Source: Acidobacteriaceae bacterium (GTDB lineage: Bacteria > Acidobacteriota > Terriglobia > Terriglobales > Acidobacteriaceae). From it: DNA of 64,000 nt. A model generated the notes under the pieces. The model was not told the DNA's origin, made no database searches, and saw nothing but the letters and a program-made list of their open reading frames with translations. The stretch is from the NCBI GenBank assembly GCA_027307045.1, contig DAHUXR010000002.1, positions 1 to 64,000 on the forward strand, given 5' to 3'. Within the stretch, counting starts at the first letter, position 1, and the number at the start of each line of letters is the position of its first letter. Made by a program: the position numbers and the translations under genes. Below are positions 1-9,513 of this stretch, one piece after another.

Positions 1-1464
1 CCAGCCCAGGGAAAAGGTATATGTCGCCCGGATTTCTACCGCGCGCTTTCTCAGCAGATTGGCCGCAAACTTGGCTACCGTGGTGGTGGTGATGGAGTGC
101 GCCTGCTTTGGATTATCTTTGCGCAAACCATAGACGGCAATCATGGCCTCGTCTTTGTCTTCGGCAATTTCTACGTTGTAATCGTTCGCCCGGTTGGCAA
201 ACTCCACACTTACCGAATTCATCACGTCCGCCACGGATGGCCGTTTGATCAGGACAGGCGTTAGGAGGTCGCTGGTAGTCAGATCGTAAATCGGTGACGT
301 GTTTGGGATAAATGTTGCGCCGTTGCCGACGTTCGTGGTGTCGCCGTAGGGAATGATCTTCAAGACGCCTTCACTCCACACGGCTGCTGCGTTCGTGATG
401 TCGAGGATTTCCTGTATCCAGGCGCTTGTGGCTTTTTGCGCGTCCAGCACCGGCGAAAGAAACAGCCCGTTGGCGGTACAGAAATTCCGGTATTGCGTGT
501 AATCGCCTATCGGGACCACGCCGGCCATGCCGTAAAAGTTATTGCCCAGCAGATCGGTAATGATGGCTGAAGGTTCCGCGTCCGCTATCCCGCCGCCGAA
601 TGGCAGCACACCAAGAACTTCAAAGCTCAGATTCGGCAGTGCCCCTGAAGTTCCTAGATCCATGGCCGATGCCGCAACGTAAGCGATGCCGTTGTATCCC
701 AGGTCCTGCCCCGGATGCGCTGAGGTCAGGTAGCTCCACGCCGTCTGCGGACGTGAGCCGAGAAAAAGCGTGAGGCTTAATTTCTGCTGAGGCTGGCCGT
801 TGGAGTTTGAATCCGGCACAGAGTAAACATAGGTGATCGTCATCACCTTGCCGGCATCGGCCCCGGAGAAATTGAACGTCGCTCCGCTCTGCGTGAACTG
901 TCCCGCGCCGGGTGAACTGCCGACTTGCGTCATCGGCGTCTGCTGCGTTCCAGAAAAAGACACTGAGCCATCAGAACCGAAATCTGTTTGCGAGAAACTG
1001 AAAGCATCGGCCCGGCTTACGCCTTTGTGCGAGTGGAACACCCCAGCGCCCAGACCAGTTCCCGGCGGTGTGACGGTGATTCCGCCGCCGCCGCCCGGAA
1101 CGGTGAAAGGCACGGTTGCGGTGATTAGCGTCAGTTTTCCTTTTGTGTCCCAAACATTGTGAATATTCAGGATTGGCCCTTGGCATAATCCCATCGCTAC
1201 CGCTGTCTGATATGTGTATGTGGTATTGCTGATGGCGTTGCCACCGCCGGAGCCCAGCCCTTTGCCTCCGACTTTGGTTGTGCTGGTGTGCGGGATCGCC
1301 TGAAAGTCACCTGCCCATATCAGCCGCGCCGCAATGCGGTTCTGGCCGTAGACAATCGGGATTACCTGACCATAGGCGCTGGTTTGCACGCGCAATGCGG
1401 AAAGCAGATTCGGTTTTGCGGCGAGCGCGTTATTCCCGCCGCCTTTGCCGCCCATCAAAGCCAT
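1..1464 (-). CDS. Phage tail tip/host-specificity (hub) protein, 3' end beyond window
   Basis: Manual translation of the minus strand from ATG at 1464 (MALMGGKGGGNNALAAKPNLLSALRVQTSAYGQVIPIVYGQNRIAARLIWAGDF...) stays open to position 1. Missing from the ORF track because it is truncated. Position after DUF2460-DUF2163-NlpC genes fits a tail tip protein. Confidence 0.8.
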   Translation of the reverse strand, partial: MALMGGKGGGNNALAAKPNLLSALRVQTSAYGQVIPIVYGQNRIAARLIWAGDFQAIPHTSTTKVGGKGLGSGGGNAISNTTYTYQTAVAMGLCQGPILNIHNVWDTKGKLTLITATVPFTVPGGGGGITVTPPGTGLGAGVFHSHKGVSRADAFSFSQTDFGSDGSVSFSGTQQTPMTQVGSSPGAGQFTQSGATFNFSGADAGKVMTITYVYSVPDSNSNGQPQQKLSLTLFLGSRPQTAWSYLTSAHPGQDLGYNGIAYVAASAMDLGTSGALPNLSFEVLGVLPFGGGIADAEPSAIITDLLGNNFYGMAGVVPIGDYTQYRNFCTANGLFLSPVLDAQKATSAWIQEILDITNAAAVWSEGVLKIIPYGDTTNVGNGATFIPNTSPIYDLTTSDLLTPVLIKRPSVADVMNSVSVEFANRANDYNVEIAEDKDEAMIAVYGLRKDNPKQAHSITTTTVAKFAANLLRKRAVEIRATYTFSLGW

Positions 1465-1488
1465 ACATTTGACCTCAATTCTTCGTGT

Positions 1489-1989
1489 TTAATTGGCGAT
1501 TGCCAGTAGCGAACCTGTGCTGCTTCGACTGGCCATTTCCATCGAGGCCAGCGGCCGCAGTTCAAAACATTTGCGGTCTCTTCCCAACAGGTCACCATCA
1601 CGCAAGGCATCACTCAGAAGCACACCGTGAGGAATGTACGAGTGAATTACGATTGGCCATTCCACCACAATGGCTCCATGGGAGTATGTCCGCCCAAATC
1701 GAAAGACGATAAAATCGGCAGGTTGCGGCGGAGTGTCTATCTCCACAACAAAGTTTTCAAGTTCCTTCAGGTAAAGTTCTTCCGATCGATGCAGATGCCA
1801 CTGCACTGAATACTGCGGAGGTTTATAGTCTCTTGGCAGTACATCGCATTCCTGGTACACAGCCAGCGGAAACATGGCGCAATCCGCACCCGCATGCTTC
1901 ACTCGCGCGTGGTGGTGGTATGGAGTGCCCAGCCACTCTTTGGCTGCACGCACAATGTCGCTCCGTTGCGCTGCCGTCAGTCGCTGCAT
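1489..1989 (-). CDS. NlpC/P60-like tail assembly peptidase
   Basis: 166 aa; AAKEWLGTPYHHHARVKHAGADCAMF (Cys motif) and YSHGAIVVEWPIVIHSY (His motif); between DUF2163-like gene and tail tip gene. Confidence 0.75.
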   Translation of the reverse strand: MQRLTAAQRSDIVRAAKEWLGTPYHHHARVKHAGADCAMFPLAVYQECDVLPRDYKPPQYSVQWHLHRSEELYLKELENFVVEIDTPPQPADFIVFRFGRTYSHGAIVVEWPIVIHSYIPHGVLLSDALRDGDLLGRDRKCFELRPLASMEMASRSSTGSLLAIAN

Positions 1990-2001
1990 TTTGCGGTCCT
2001 C

Positions 2002-2868
2002 CTAAATAGCGGTTTCTGGTGCAGGCACGTACGGAAAGCCCTCGAAGTTCACCAGATTGGAAAACTTATTCGTGCAGGTGATTTGCGTTTTGTCGCATCC
2101 CGGATAGGCCGTAAAAGCATCTCCCGCGTTCGGCACAAACGGCAGCGGAGAATTGAATGTAAACTGCTGCCCCAGGTATTGCTTCACCGCTTTTACCAGC
2201 CCAGCGTTTGCGCCGGATGTGAAAGTAATCTGCCCGTTATCGTAATAACCGTCTGCTTTGGCGGAAAGCGAAAGCAGTTTATTTACGGTCGATCCTGCCT
2301 GTACCACGTTCGCCTCGGCAAAGCTGGCTTTGACTAATCCGCAGCGCGCATCAAAAAGTGTGTTTGTGCATCCGGGCTGAAGAATCACTGCCGGAAGCTG
2401 CATGCTCAGGTAGGCCGTACCGGCGTTCACGGAAAGCTTCGCCGCGGAGCGCGTAAGTTCGTCCAGCGCGCCAATGAAGCCGGAAAACCTGATAACAGTA
2501 CCGATCTGGTTTGAAGCGGAATCCATGAAAAGACGGTCGATGCGAAACGCAGCACCATCAAACAATCCTTGTCCAATGGCTTGTAGAATCGGCACACCAT
2601 TGATCGTGTCGGTAACGCTGGCTTCGATTGTGACTTCCAGCGTCGCCACGTCCATGCCGAGCTTTTCTTCTATCGCCGATCGCGCAATATTCGGCGGGCC
2701 TGTAAGGAATGTGTTCCCCAGCACCGTCAAATTTGTGTCCCAGCTCGTGTAACGTAGTGCTATGCCGTTCTTGAGAGTAATCGTGTAAAGATCGGCCATG
2801 CGGATTTCTGTTGCGCTCTGCAGCCACGTGACCAGGTTGTTGCCGCCGATATTTGTTGGTGTTTTCAT
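2002..2868 (-). CDS. DUF2163-family phage tail protein
   Basis: MKTPTNIGGNNLVTWLQSATEIRMADLYTITLKNGIALRYTSWD...; C-terminal CDKTQITCTNKFSNLVNFEGFPYVPAPE typical of the family. Confidence 0.8.
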   Translation of the reverse strand: MKTPTNIGGNNLVTWLQSATEIRMADLYTITLKNGIALRYTSWDTNLTVLGNTFLTGPPNIARSAIEEKLGMDVATLEVTIEASVTDTINGVPILQAIGQGLFDGAAFRIDRLFMDSASNQIGTVIRFSGFIGALDELTRSAAKLSVNAGTAYLSMQLPAVILQPGCTNTLFDARCGLVKASFAEANVVQAGSTVNKLLSLSAKADGYYDNGQITFTSGANAGLVKAVKQYLGQQFTFNSPLPFVPNAGDAFTAYPGCDKTQITCTNKFSNLVNFEGFPYVPAPETAI

Positions 2869-3023
2869 TGGTTTGTCGCTTCGCTCCAACCCGCTTGAGA
2901 TACTTCATGCCTTGAGAGTTGCCCGCACCTGATGCAGCGCTGCTCGCCGCGTGGGCGGGCTCGCTGCTTTCCGGCTTTAGCTGGGCTAATTGCTAATGGC
3001 TAAGTGCTAAAGGCTGGTGCGCA

Positions 3024-3692
3024 TTATTTGCGCACTGAAATCAGCTGCACTTCTTTGCATTCATAGAGATTGAAATAGAAGTTGCTGAACTCAATCCCTT
3101 CACGCGTCCCACTGGAAGAGCTTCCGCGCGACGTCCCGGCGTCAAACCGAACGCGATGCAGGAAAGTAAAGTCGGCAGTGATGGAATGCCCTGCTGCCGG
3201 CGCATTTGTAAACTGCACCAACCCATTGCTGATGGTGTAAGTATTCGTAGGTTGCGCGGTGCCGTTGTCGTAAATGATTGCCGTCTGGTTCGCCGGGTTC
3301 TGGCAGGCTTCTAAAAAGCCCCCAAAGTTGCGGACTAACTGAAAGTTCTTCGTCACTCCGTCGCCCGTGCCAATGGGCTGCCCGCTGAATACTGAATCCT
3401 CCAGCCGCTGTGTCAGGTCGCTTTCGTTCAGCAGGAAGTCGTCAAACTGGCCGCCGCGGGCCAGAAAGAAACCTACCAGCGTCTCCAGCGGCGTCTGTTC
3501 GTTTTCATCTCGATATCGCGGATCGTTCAACAGATACTCATAGGCCAGGGTGAACTCCCAGATTGGATTCTGGAAGTTCTGCACCCTCACCTCGCGACCG
3601 GCAAGTGAGGACTGGATCTCGGTTGAGAACGTAGGATTTTTGGTAATGGTCCAGCCGAGACCTCGAACTTTGGGAAAGAGAAGATTGCTCAT
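3024..3692 (-). CDS. DUF2460-family phage tail protein
   Basis: MSNLLFPKVRGLGWTITKNPTFSTEIQSSLAGREVRVQNFQNPIWEFTLAYEYL; synteny with tape measure and DUF2163. Confidence 0.8.
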   Translation of the reverse strand: MSNLLFPKVRGLGWTITKNPTFSTEIQSSLAGREVRVQNFQNPIWEFTLAYEYLLNDPRYRDENEQTPLETLVGFFLARGGQFDDFLLNESDLTQRLEDSVFSGQPIGTGDGVTKNFQLVRNFGGFLEACQNPANQTAIIYDNGTAQPTNTYTISNGLVQFTNAPAAGHSITADFTFLHRVRFDAGTSRGSSSSGTREGIEFSNFYFNLYECKEVQLISVRK

Positions 3693-5821
3693 CTGACTCC
3701 TTTCCGCTTGAGCGCTCGCGTTACTTCATTGGCAATCATGTTGCTGTGGCGGCGGATGTGTCCCTGAAACGACGCTGCATCTACGGCGCTGACGGAGTGG
3801 TTTACGACAACCGTCACTCCGGAGCCGCCACTTCCACCTCCGCCAATAACGCTACGCATCTGGTTGGCGATTCCTGCCGGCAGCACCATCTCCTGCGGGT
3901 GAAGCATGGTGAGCTGATTGTTGGGAACGTAGTATTGGCCGCCCTCGGCGGATCCAAAGGACTCCACTGCGGTGAAAGCGACGGCCGCCGCAATCGCGCC
4001 CGCTGGAGGGCCACCCCAGGCTGCAGCCCAGTGGTATGCTTTACCCGCAGCATCAATAGCATTGCGAAGTGCGCTTTTTTTGCTCTCCGCTTCTTCTACT
4101 GTTTGCCGGACCGCCGCATGCACAAGAAATTCCATCAATTGCCGTTCCAGTCCTTCAATGAATTTTGACGCCATGTCATCCACCAGCTTTGTCCATGACT
4201 GCGCAATAGTCTGGTGTCCACTCAGGATGCCCTGGGTAAAGCTTGAAAAGGTCCCCTGCATCCCCGACATGATTTTTTGCCACTGCTGCTCAGTATTCTT
4301 TGCCTCATCCGCCGCAGCTTTTGCTCGGACCTTGGTTTGCTCACCCTGGATTTTGGTAATCCTATTCTGAATTTCCTGCCACTTTTCCGTATCCTTGTCA
4401 TACAAGGATTGAATCTGCTGCAGATAAAGGACCTCCTGCTGCAACTCCTTTACCTTGGCCTCTTTTACCGCCTCAATCTCCTGTTGTTTTGAGATCTTGT
4501 GCTGCGCCAGATCGCGAGCCAGCAGTGCTTCTTGTGCCTGCTCGCCCTGTTGGGCCGCAATGATTTCGCCTTCTATCTGTTTTGTAGCGACGGCAATCTT
4601 TTCATTGGCAGCTTTCAGGTCAGCTTGCGCTTGTTTCTGAGCATTGGCCATGATTTCCCGCGTGGCCCGGTCGGATGCTGCCTGCTCATCTTTTGCTGAT
4701 TTCTCCGCGATCGCCCTGATGTCCTTGGCTACCTTCTCCCGAAGATCTTTCCATTTCTGCGCTGCATTTCCCACGACCTTGATTGTTTCGTCCTGGGATT
4801 TGACCTCGGCGGCATGTATCTCGATGGCCGTTGTTTCTTGGATGGTTTTCTTTTCTTGCAGGCCCTTAGTGGTATCACTGAGGAGTAAAGCTTCTCGGTC
4901 CCGCAAAAACTTGATCGTGGCATCGCGCTCTTTTTGAAACGATCCCAGGATGATGTCTTCTTCCTGAGCGGCAGTAATTTTGCCTTGTTGGACCTTGGCA
5001 TGAGCCGTATCGACTGCGAGCTGGCGGTCGGCGTCGGCCACCTGCTTGTTGGCGGCAAGAATCTGCTCTTTTGCTGCAATCTCTTCTTTTTGTTTTTCAA
5101 TACCCTGTTCTTTAACGAGTCCGGGACGGGTTACTTCCTGAGCTTGTTTGATCTTCTCAGTCAGCTCGGTTACGCTCGCCTGGGCTTTCTTGATATTTTC
5201 ATCCCAGTGGGCCAGTACTTCACCGGTAGCCGTAGCCTTGTTCTTGACTTCCGTGACATAGGGTCTCATGTCCGGTCCGTCACCGATAATGCTCGTTTCC
5301 TCATGGGAGCCCTGAAGGTTCTTCAGGCTCTCATTTGCCGTATCAAGTTCCTTGTTCCATTCCTTGGTGGCCGCGTCGGTGTTCTCGATCTGCTGAGTCA
5401 GTCTCTCGGAACCTGTCTTGCCAATTTCATTTAAATGCAACTTTTGTATATCCAGACTCTGATTGAACTTGACCAATTCCTCGTTATTCTTGACTAGGTC
5501 AGCGTACATGGCTTGCGCGGATGCGTCCCATCCAGCCAAGTCATTCGTCACTTCGATGATCTTGTCGGACAACTTCTCGAACAGCTCGATTCCGAAGGTG
5601 ATTGCTGTCAAAGGAGCAAATGCCTCGCTAAGAATGGGGCCTATTAGTTCACTGGAGGCAATCATTTTCTGAATGGCTTCGGGCACCTTGATCCCGATCA
5701 TGTCTCCCAGCATCTCTACGGATTTGCTGGCTTGCTCGAGTTGGTCTTTCGCGTCATTGGCTGCTTTTGTCAGCTCACTTACATCTCCGGTTATCTTTAT
5801 TGGGAATTCGTTGGCGGGCAT
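3689..5821 (-). CDS. Phage tail tape measure protein
   Basis: About 710 aa, long coiled-coil (K/E/Q/A rich) centre, hydrophobic Ala/Gly-rich C-terminal part; start ATG 5821 (MPANEFPIKITGDVSELTKAANDAKDQLEQA); located between tail chaperone and tail tip module. Confidence 0.8.
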   Translation of the reverse strand: MPANEFPIKITGDVSELTKAANDAKDQLEQASKSVEMLGDMIGIKVPEAIQKMIASSELIGPILSEAFAPLTAITFGIELFEKLSDKIIEVTNDLAGWDASAQAMYADLVKNNEELVKFNQSLDIQKLHLNEIGKTGSERLTQQIENTDAATKEWNKELDTANESLKNLQGSHEETSIIGDGPDMRPYVTEVKNKATATGEVLAHWDENIKKAQASVTELTEKIKQAQEVTRPGLVKEQGIEKQKEEIAAKEQILAANKQVADADRQLAVDTAHAKVQQGKITAAQEEDIILGSFQKERDATIKFLRDREALLLSDTTKGLQEKKTIQETTAIEIHAAEVKSQDETIKVVGNAAQKWKDLREKVAKDIRAIAEKSAKDEQAASDRATREIMANAQKQAQADLKAANEKIAVATKQIEGEIIAAQQGEQAQEALLARDLAQHKISKQQEIEAVKEAKVKELQQEVLYLQQIQSLYDKDTEKWQEIQNRITKIQGEQTKVRAKAAADEAKNTEQQWQKIMSGMQGTFSSFTQGILSGHQTIAQSWTKLVDDMASKFIEGLERQLMEFLVHAAVRQTVEEAESKKSALRNAIDAAGKAYHWAAAWGGPPAGAIAAAVAFTAVESFGSAEGGQYYVPNNQLTMLHPQEMVLPAGIANQMRSVIGGGGSGGSGVTVVVNHSVSAVDAASFQGHIRRHSNMIANEVTRALKRKGVR

Positions 5822-5860
5822 GGTGAACACTCCGGATGTTTTCTGCAGACAAGTACAAGG

Positions 5861-5893
5861 CAAAAAAAATAAGCAGCCGGTAAGCTGCTTATG
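5861..5893 (-). terminator. Rho-independent terminator (minus strand)
   Basis: Minus strand ATAAGCAGC-TTACCG-GCTGCTTAT followed by TTTTTTTT; downstream of the lipoprotein gene. Confidence 0.8.
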
Positions 5894-5931
5894 AATTGAA
5901 TATGTTGTTTTTTGGGTCAGAAGGGTTTACA

Positions 5932-6648
5932 TCATTTCCGCAAGTCAAATGCCCAACCGTTACTCTTTTTCGTAAACAAGGCAGTGCCCCAGTGCGGTGC
6001 ATTCTCTGCTTCAGAAGGAACGGGGTACGGCAGTACCGGAACGGATTCAAATCCAGTACCGAAGGATATGTTCGTTTTTTCTTCGAGATCATGCCGTTGG
6101 GTGGGCGTCAACCTGGAATATACCGGCCCGTCCTGGCGCAAAGTCTCACCTAGTTCTGTGATTCGCCATTTCCACGAATATGGAAATGCAAAAGTACCGC
6201 CCTCGGCGGATGGATCCTTCACCGTCTCAACATAGGCGGTTGCAATCGGAAAAGAGACTTCGTATTCGTCGCAGCCATTGCCGACACGATGATATTTCTG
6301 TTGAATTGACTCCGCAGACATCACCTGTTTCGCTTTGTCGGTCAAACCCAGGTCCCAGTGATCGGTTCCGACTGGTTTAACAGTAATCAAACCCGCGCTC
6401 ACCGCAACGACTGTTTCAATATCAGTTTCCGGCCGATACCCTATGTCCATTGGCTCTTCGTTGCGTTCGCCGCTAAATGGGTAAAAACACTTCGTTCCGG
6501 TCCGGCCAATATCAAAATGCAGTGTCCTAGAGAATGACGCATAGTTGCTGTTGATCATCTTTTTGACGGTCTCCTTCGTGGGTGATTCCACGGACCGCGA
6601 ACAGGCGACCAGCAACCCGAAAAGTGCAATCAATAAAATCTTCTTCAT
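5932..6648 (-). CDS. Putative lipoprotein, paralogue of the neighbouring 6692..7483 gene
   Basis: MKKILLIALFGLLVACSRS lipobox; ATG at 6648; shared motifs with next ORF (IGRxGxKC, GCD, WKW, NGW). Confidence 0.7.
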   Translation of the reverse strand: MKKILLIALFGLLVACSRSVESPTKETVKKMINSNYASFSRTLHFDIGRTGTKCFYPFSGERNEEPMDIGYRPETDIETVVAVSAGLITVKPVGTDHWDLGLTDKAKQVMSAESIQQKYHRVGNGCDEYEVSFPIATAYVETVKDPSAEGGTFAFPYSWKWRITELGETLRQDGPVYSRLTPTQRHDLEEKTNISFGTGFESVPVLPYPVPSEAENAPHWGTALFTKKSNGWAFDLRK

Positions 6649-6691
6649 GTCTGCCTCTGCTCTCAAAAGTGGGTCCGCCATTCAAAGCGGT

Positions 6692-7483
6692 CTACTCATC
6701 TACAACCCAACCATTCCCGGATTCCTTCAGCATTTTGGTCCCGGTATGCGTGACGGTACTGCCGGGAATATCCATCAAGTTGAATTTAAAATCGGCCTGT
6801 GGTCTGGACTGGCTAAGGTAAGGGACAATCTCGGCCCGTTCTTTTTCTGAGAGATTGTCAACTAAACTAGCGCCGAAGTGCGGCGATAGAGTCCATTTCC
6901 ATGTGAATTCGGCCTCAGTGTTTCCACTGGCCACTTTTCGGACATTCACTAAATCAGCCACTGACTTGGACGCGATGACAAATCCGAGCATAAAACTGTC
7001 ACATCCCTCTTGGACGTTGTGATGGAAATCTTTTAGCGACTGCACCATTTGCGGACTTGGATTCACCAGTTCTACTTTCCAAAACCCGGGGTCATCCGGT
7101 GTGACAGATATCAGCTTCGCCTTTTGGGCGGCACGGTATCGCGGCTCGCTGGCTAAATCGTCTCCTTCTGCAAGACCGGGCACAACACCACATTTCCAAC
7201 CAACCCGACCAATATTCACTCGCAATGACACGGCGTCTTGCTTGAGTTGTTGGTTAAGCGCCGCCTTTATTTGCGCATCCCGGTTCTTGCTGTTCGAGCA
7301 GCCTATCGAGAGGATGAAAAGAAGCGCGAAGAATGCTAATGCTATATTCCCAGTGCGGATTTTTCGCTGCCAAGACCCGCGTCCTATATGGCAGATTTTC
7401 AGACCCTTGCTGTACTCAAATCGTTCGTACTGCGCAAGCAAAACCATACTTTGCGTCCACCTCCAGAGGCGAAAGTGTAGCAA
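6692..7483 (-). CDS. Putative lipoprotein (paralogue)
   Basis: IALAFFALLFILSIGCSNS lipobox; alignable with 5932..6648. Exact start uncertain. Confidence 0.65.
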   Translation of the reverse strand: MLHFRLWRWTQSMVLLAQYERFEYSKGLKICHIGRGSWQRKIRTGNIALAFFALLFILSIGCSNSKNRDAQIKAALNQQLKQDAVSLRVNIGRVGWKCGVVPGLAEGDDLASEPRYRAAQKAKLISVTPDDPGFWKVELVNPSPQMVQSLKDFHHNVQEGCDSFMLGFVIASKSVADLVNVRKVASGNTEAEFTWKWTLSPHFGASLVDNLSEKERAEIVPYLSQSRPQADFKFNLMDIPGSTVTHTGTKMLKESGNGWVVDE

Positions 7484-7509
7484 AGCAGCTTTTAGTGGGC
7501 AAGCACTTT

Positions 7510-7770
7510 CTAACAGGAACGATAGATTTCGGGCAGCTTATTAGTTACTGTGCCTCCAGCAAAAGCCACTTCGCGCGCCAGATCATTGAAGTTGAAGTCG
7601 GCATTGCCTTTTGTACGTGCGCCAAGCTTGCTTTGACGATGCTTACTGGAAGACTGCTTGCTTCCGCCCGTCAAATACGCTGCAACGAGTACATGGATGG
7701 GCGGATAGTCCCGCCAGTAAGACATGAGCTCGTTAAGGTCCCACAGAGTCAGCTGCTCGATCTCATGCAA
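7510..7770 (-). CDS. Tail assembly chaperone distal part (gpT-like, likely -1 frameshift extension of 7821..8132)
   Basis: The annotated start is TTG; the frame stays open upstream across the stop of the preceding ORF (…GIADWPFVFGHVATATGWTLHEIEQLTLWDLNELMSYW), offset by -1 from the upstream ORF. Confidence 0.6.
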   Translation of the reverse strand: MHEIEQLTLWDLNELMSYWRDYPPIHVLVAAYLTGGSKQSSSKHRQSKLGARTKGNADFNFNDLAREVAFAGGTVTNKLPEIYRSC

Positions 7771-7820
7771 GGTCCATCCGGTAGCGGTGGCGACATGGCC
7801 AAAGACAAATGGCCAGTCGG

Positions 7821-8132
7821 CTATACCGGTACCGGAGTCGGTTCCCCCGCGGCCGCCTTCTTGAGTCCCGAAACTTCAAGCATCGCGTTGAAAAGAACGT
7901 TGAAATCGTCAAAGGTAAGGCCATTCTCGAGGTGCTCTGTGGTCAGGTCCTGGTGCACTTTTCTTACGGCATTCTGGATCACGGGCAGATACCGGAGCAA
8001 CGAAGCCAGCCCGGAATTTTCCGCGGAAGGTTTTTCCTGGAACAGCGAGTCGAGTTGCCGCAATTCACCGAGCGTGAGCGATGAAACGGTGAGTTGTCCC
8101 AGTGATGTGGGGACAGTTTGTTGCTTAAGCAT
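7821..8132 (-). CDS. Phage tail assembly chaperone (gpG-like)
   Basis: MLKQQTVPTSLGQLTVSSLTLGELRQLDSLFQ...; ATG 8132 with AGGAGG RBS; position between major tail protein and tape measure. Confidence 0.7.
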   Translation of the reverse strand: MLKQQTVPTSLGQLTVSSLTLGELRQLDSLFQEKPSAENSGLASLLRYLPVIQNAVRKVHQDLTTEHLENGLTFDDFNVLFNAMLEVSGLKKAAAGEPTPVPV

Positions 8133-8167
8133 GATTTCCTCCTGAGAAAAATTGGCAATGCCGTTGT

Positions 8168-8206
8168 ATGAAAAAAGCGGGCGCGGCAAGGGGCCCGGCC
8201 CGCACT
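8168..8206 (-). terminator. Hairpin/terminator after major tail protein
   Basis: Minus strand GCGGGC-CGGGCCCCTTGCCGC-GCCCGC followed by TTTTTT. Confidence 0.65.
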
Positions 8207-8216
8207 GGAGAGAGAG

Positions 8217-8969
8217 CTATTCGTTGGAGTACATGTCGATGACCTGGCCGGCGGCGTTAGCAAAGGCCTCAAAGTCAAATTCGGGAATGATGAAATCCTC
8301 CTGCTTGGTGGCAAAGCTGAGCTTCGACGCCACAACCGAGTAGAGCAGCACGTTGAATTGGTTGCCGTTGTAAACGTTTTCCAGCAGCACCTGGATGGTC
8401 GGCGCGAAGCCCATGAGCTGGTTGGTGATGTTGAGCTGCGATCCGACAGCCGCCAGCAAGTATGTATAGCTGATGAGAGCTACCGCGCCAGCCACGTTAT
8501 CCGCCGAGGCAAACGTGTAAACCCCGCCCGCAGTGACGGAATACTGTCCCACCACAGGGCCAGAAGCAACGCGGGTAAATGGGAGCCCGGTAGCCGCGTA
8601 ACGTACTCCCCAATCCTGCACAAACACGCCGGAGTTTGGCGGAGCAATCGTCACCTGGAAGGGTGTAGCGGGGATGGGGTGAGATTCATCCAGCGACACC
8701 TGTTTCATGCCGGCCGGCATCGTCTGGCCGAAAAACAAGTCATTCAGCATTTTGCCGTTAATGGCGGCAAACTTTGACTTGCCGGTAATCTTGCATTTCC
8801 CACGGGCCACAGCCTCAGGAAACTGTTTCTGTCCGTAAAGCTGCTTGACGTCGCCCGAGATATCGAGCGAAACGTCCTGCAACGTTCCGAATTTCATGGG
8901 AGTGGGGTTGGCGGCGGTATTGCCGCCTACGGGAAAGCCCCACAAGGTGCCTGATCCAAATTCAAACAT
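8217..8969 (-). CDS. Major tail (tube) protein
   Basis: 250 aa; MFEFGSGTLWGFPVGGNTAANPTPMKFGTLQDVSLDISGDVKQLYGQKQFPEAVARGKCKITGKSKFA; location downstream of tail terminator and upstream of chaperone. Confidence 0.7.
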   Translation of the reverse strand: MFEFGSGTLWGFPVGGNTAANPTPMKFGTLQDVSLDISGDVKQLYGQKQFPEAVARGKCKITGKSKFAAINGKMLNDLFFGQTMPAGMKQVSLDESHPIPATPFQVTIAPPNSGVFVQDWGVRYAATGLPFTRVASGPVVGQYSVTAGGVYTFASADNVAGAVALISYTYLLAAVGSQLNITNQLMGFAPTIQVLLENVYNGNQFNVLLYSVVASKLSFATKQEDFIIPEFDFEAFANAAGQVIDMYSNE

Positions 8970-9060
8970 TTTTTGTTTCTCCTTTTGGGGAGCCAGCCCT
9001 GCACTCCCATAAATTGAAAGCCGCAGAACGGCTGCGGTTTGTGAACTTAAAGCGGTATCT

Positions 9061-9513
9061 TTAAGCGGTGGTGAGAATTTCTACCGGCACAACGGCCAAC
9101 GCCATGGAGCCAATAACGTTCTCGACGATCTCAATCTTTCCCTCAATGCGGCAGTGCGAAACCATGCCGCCCAGCGATTGCGCGATTCCCGGGGTGGCGT
9201 TGCGAATGGCCGCTTCCACGGCGTCCAGCAGTGAATTCAGCTCGGTGGAAGAGACCGAGTTCGGCTCGCTATCGCCAGCGGTGTAAATGACAAGATCGAC
9301 CGTCAGTTTCGCGTGGATGGGCAGGCCGTTCACGCTGGTTCCCGTCAACTCGTCCTTCTGCACCTGGTACAACGATGGACGGTCCGCAGGCGAGAGCTGC
9401 GAAGGGTCCTGCCAGCGCCGGCTGACCGTTTGGAACGGACCAGCCGGCGTGAGGAGCGCGCCCTGCAACACGGAGAACAGCGCGGAATAAATTTGCTCAC
9501 GGGGAAAAATCAC
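9061..9513 (-). CDS. Tail terminator/completion-like minor tail protein
   Basis: 150 aa; MIFPREQIYSALFSVLQGAL...; synteny between gp10-like and major tail protein; overlaps upstream gene by 4 nt. Confidence 0.55.
   Translation of the reverse strand: MIFPREQIYSALFSVLQGALLTPAGPFQTVSRRWQDPSQLSPADRPSLYQVQKDELTGTSVNGLPIHAKLTVDLVIYTAGDSEPNSVSSTELNSLLDAVEAAIRNATPGIAQSLGGMVSHCRIEGKIEIVENVIGSMALAVVPVEILTTA

Noticed and set aside
3746-5672. Many plus-strand ORFs antisense to tape measure and other phage genes
   Set aside because: They mirror a long minus-strand coding region with clear protein motifs and have no RBS or domain logic; typical antisense frames in GC-rich DNA.
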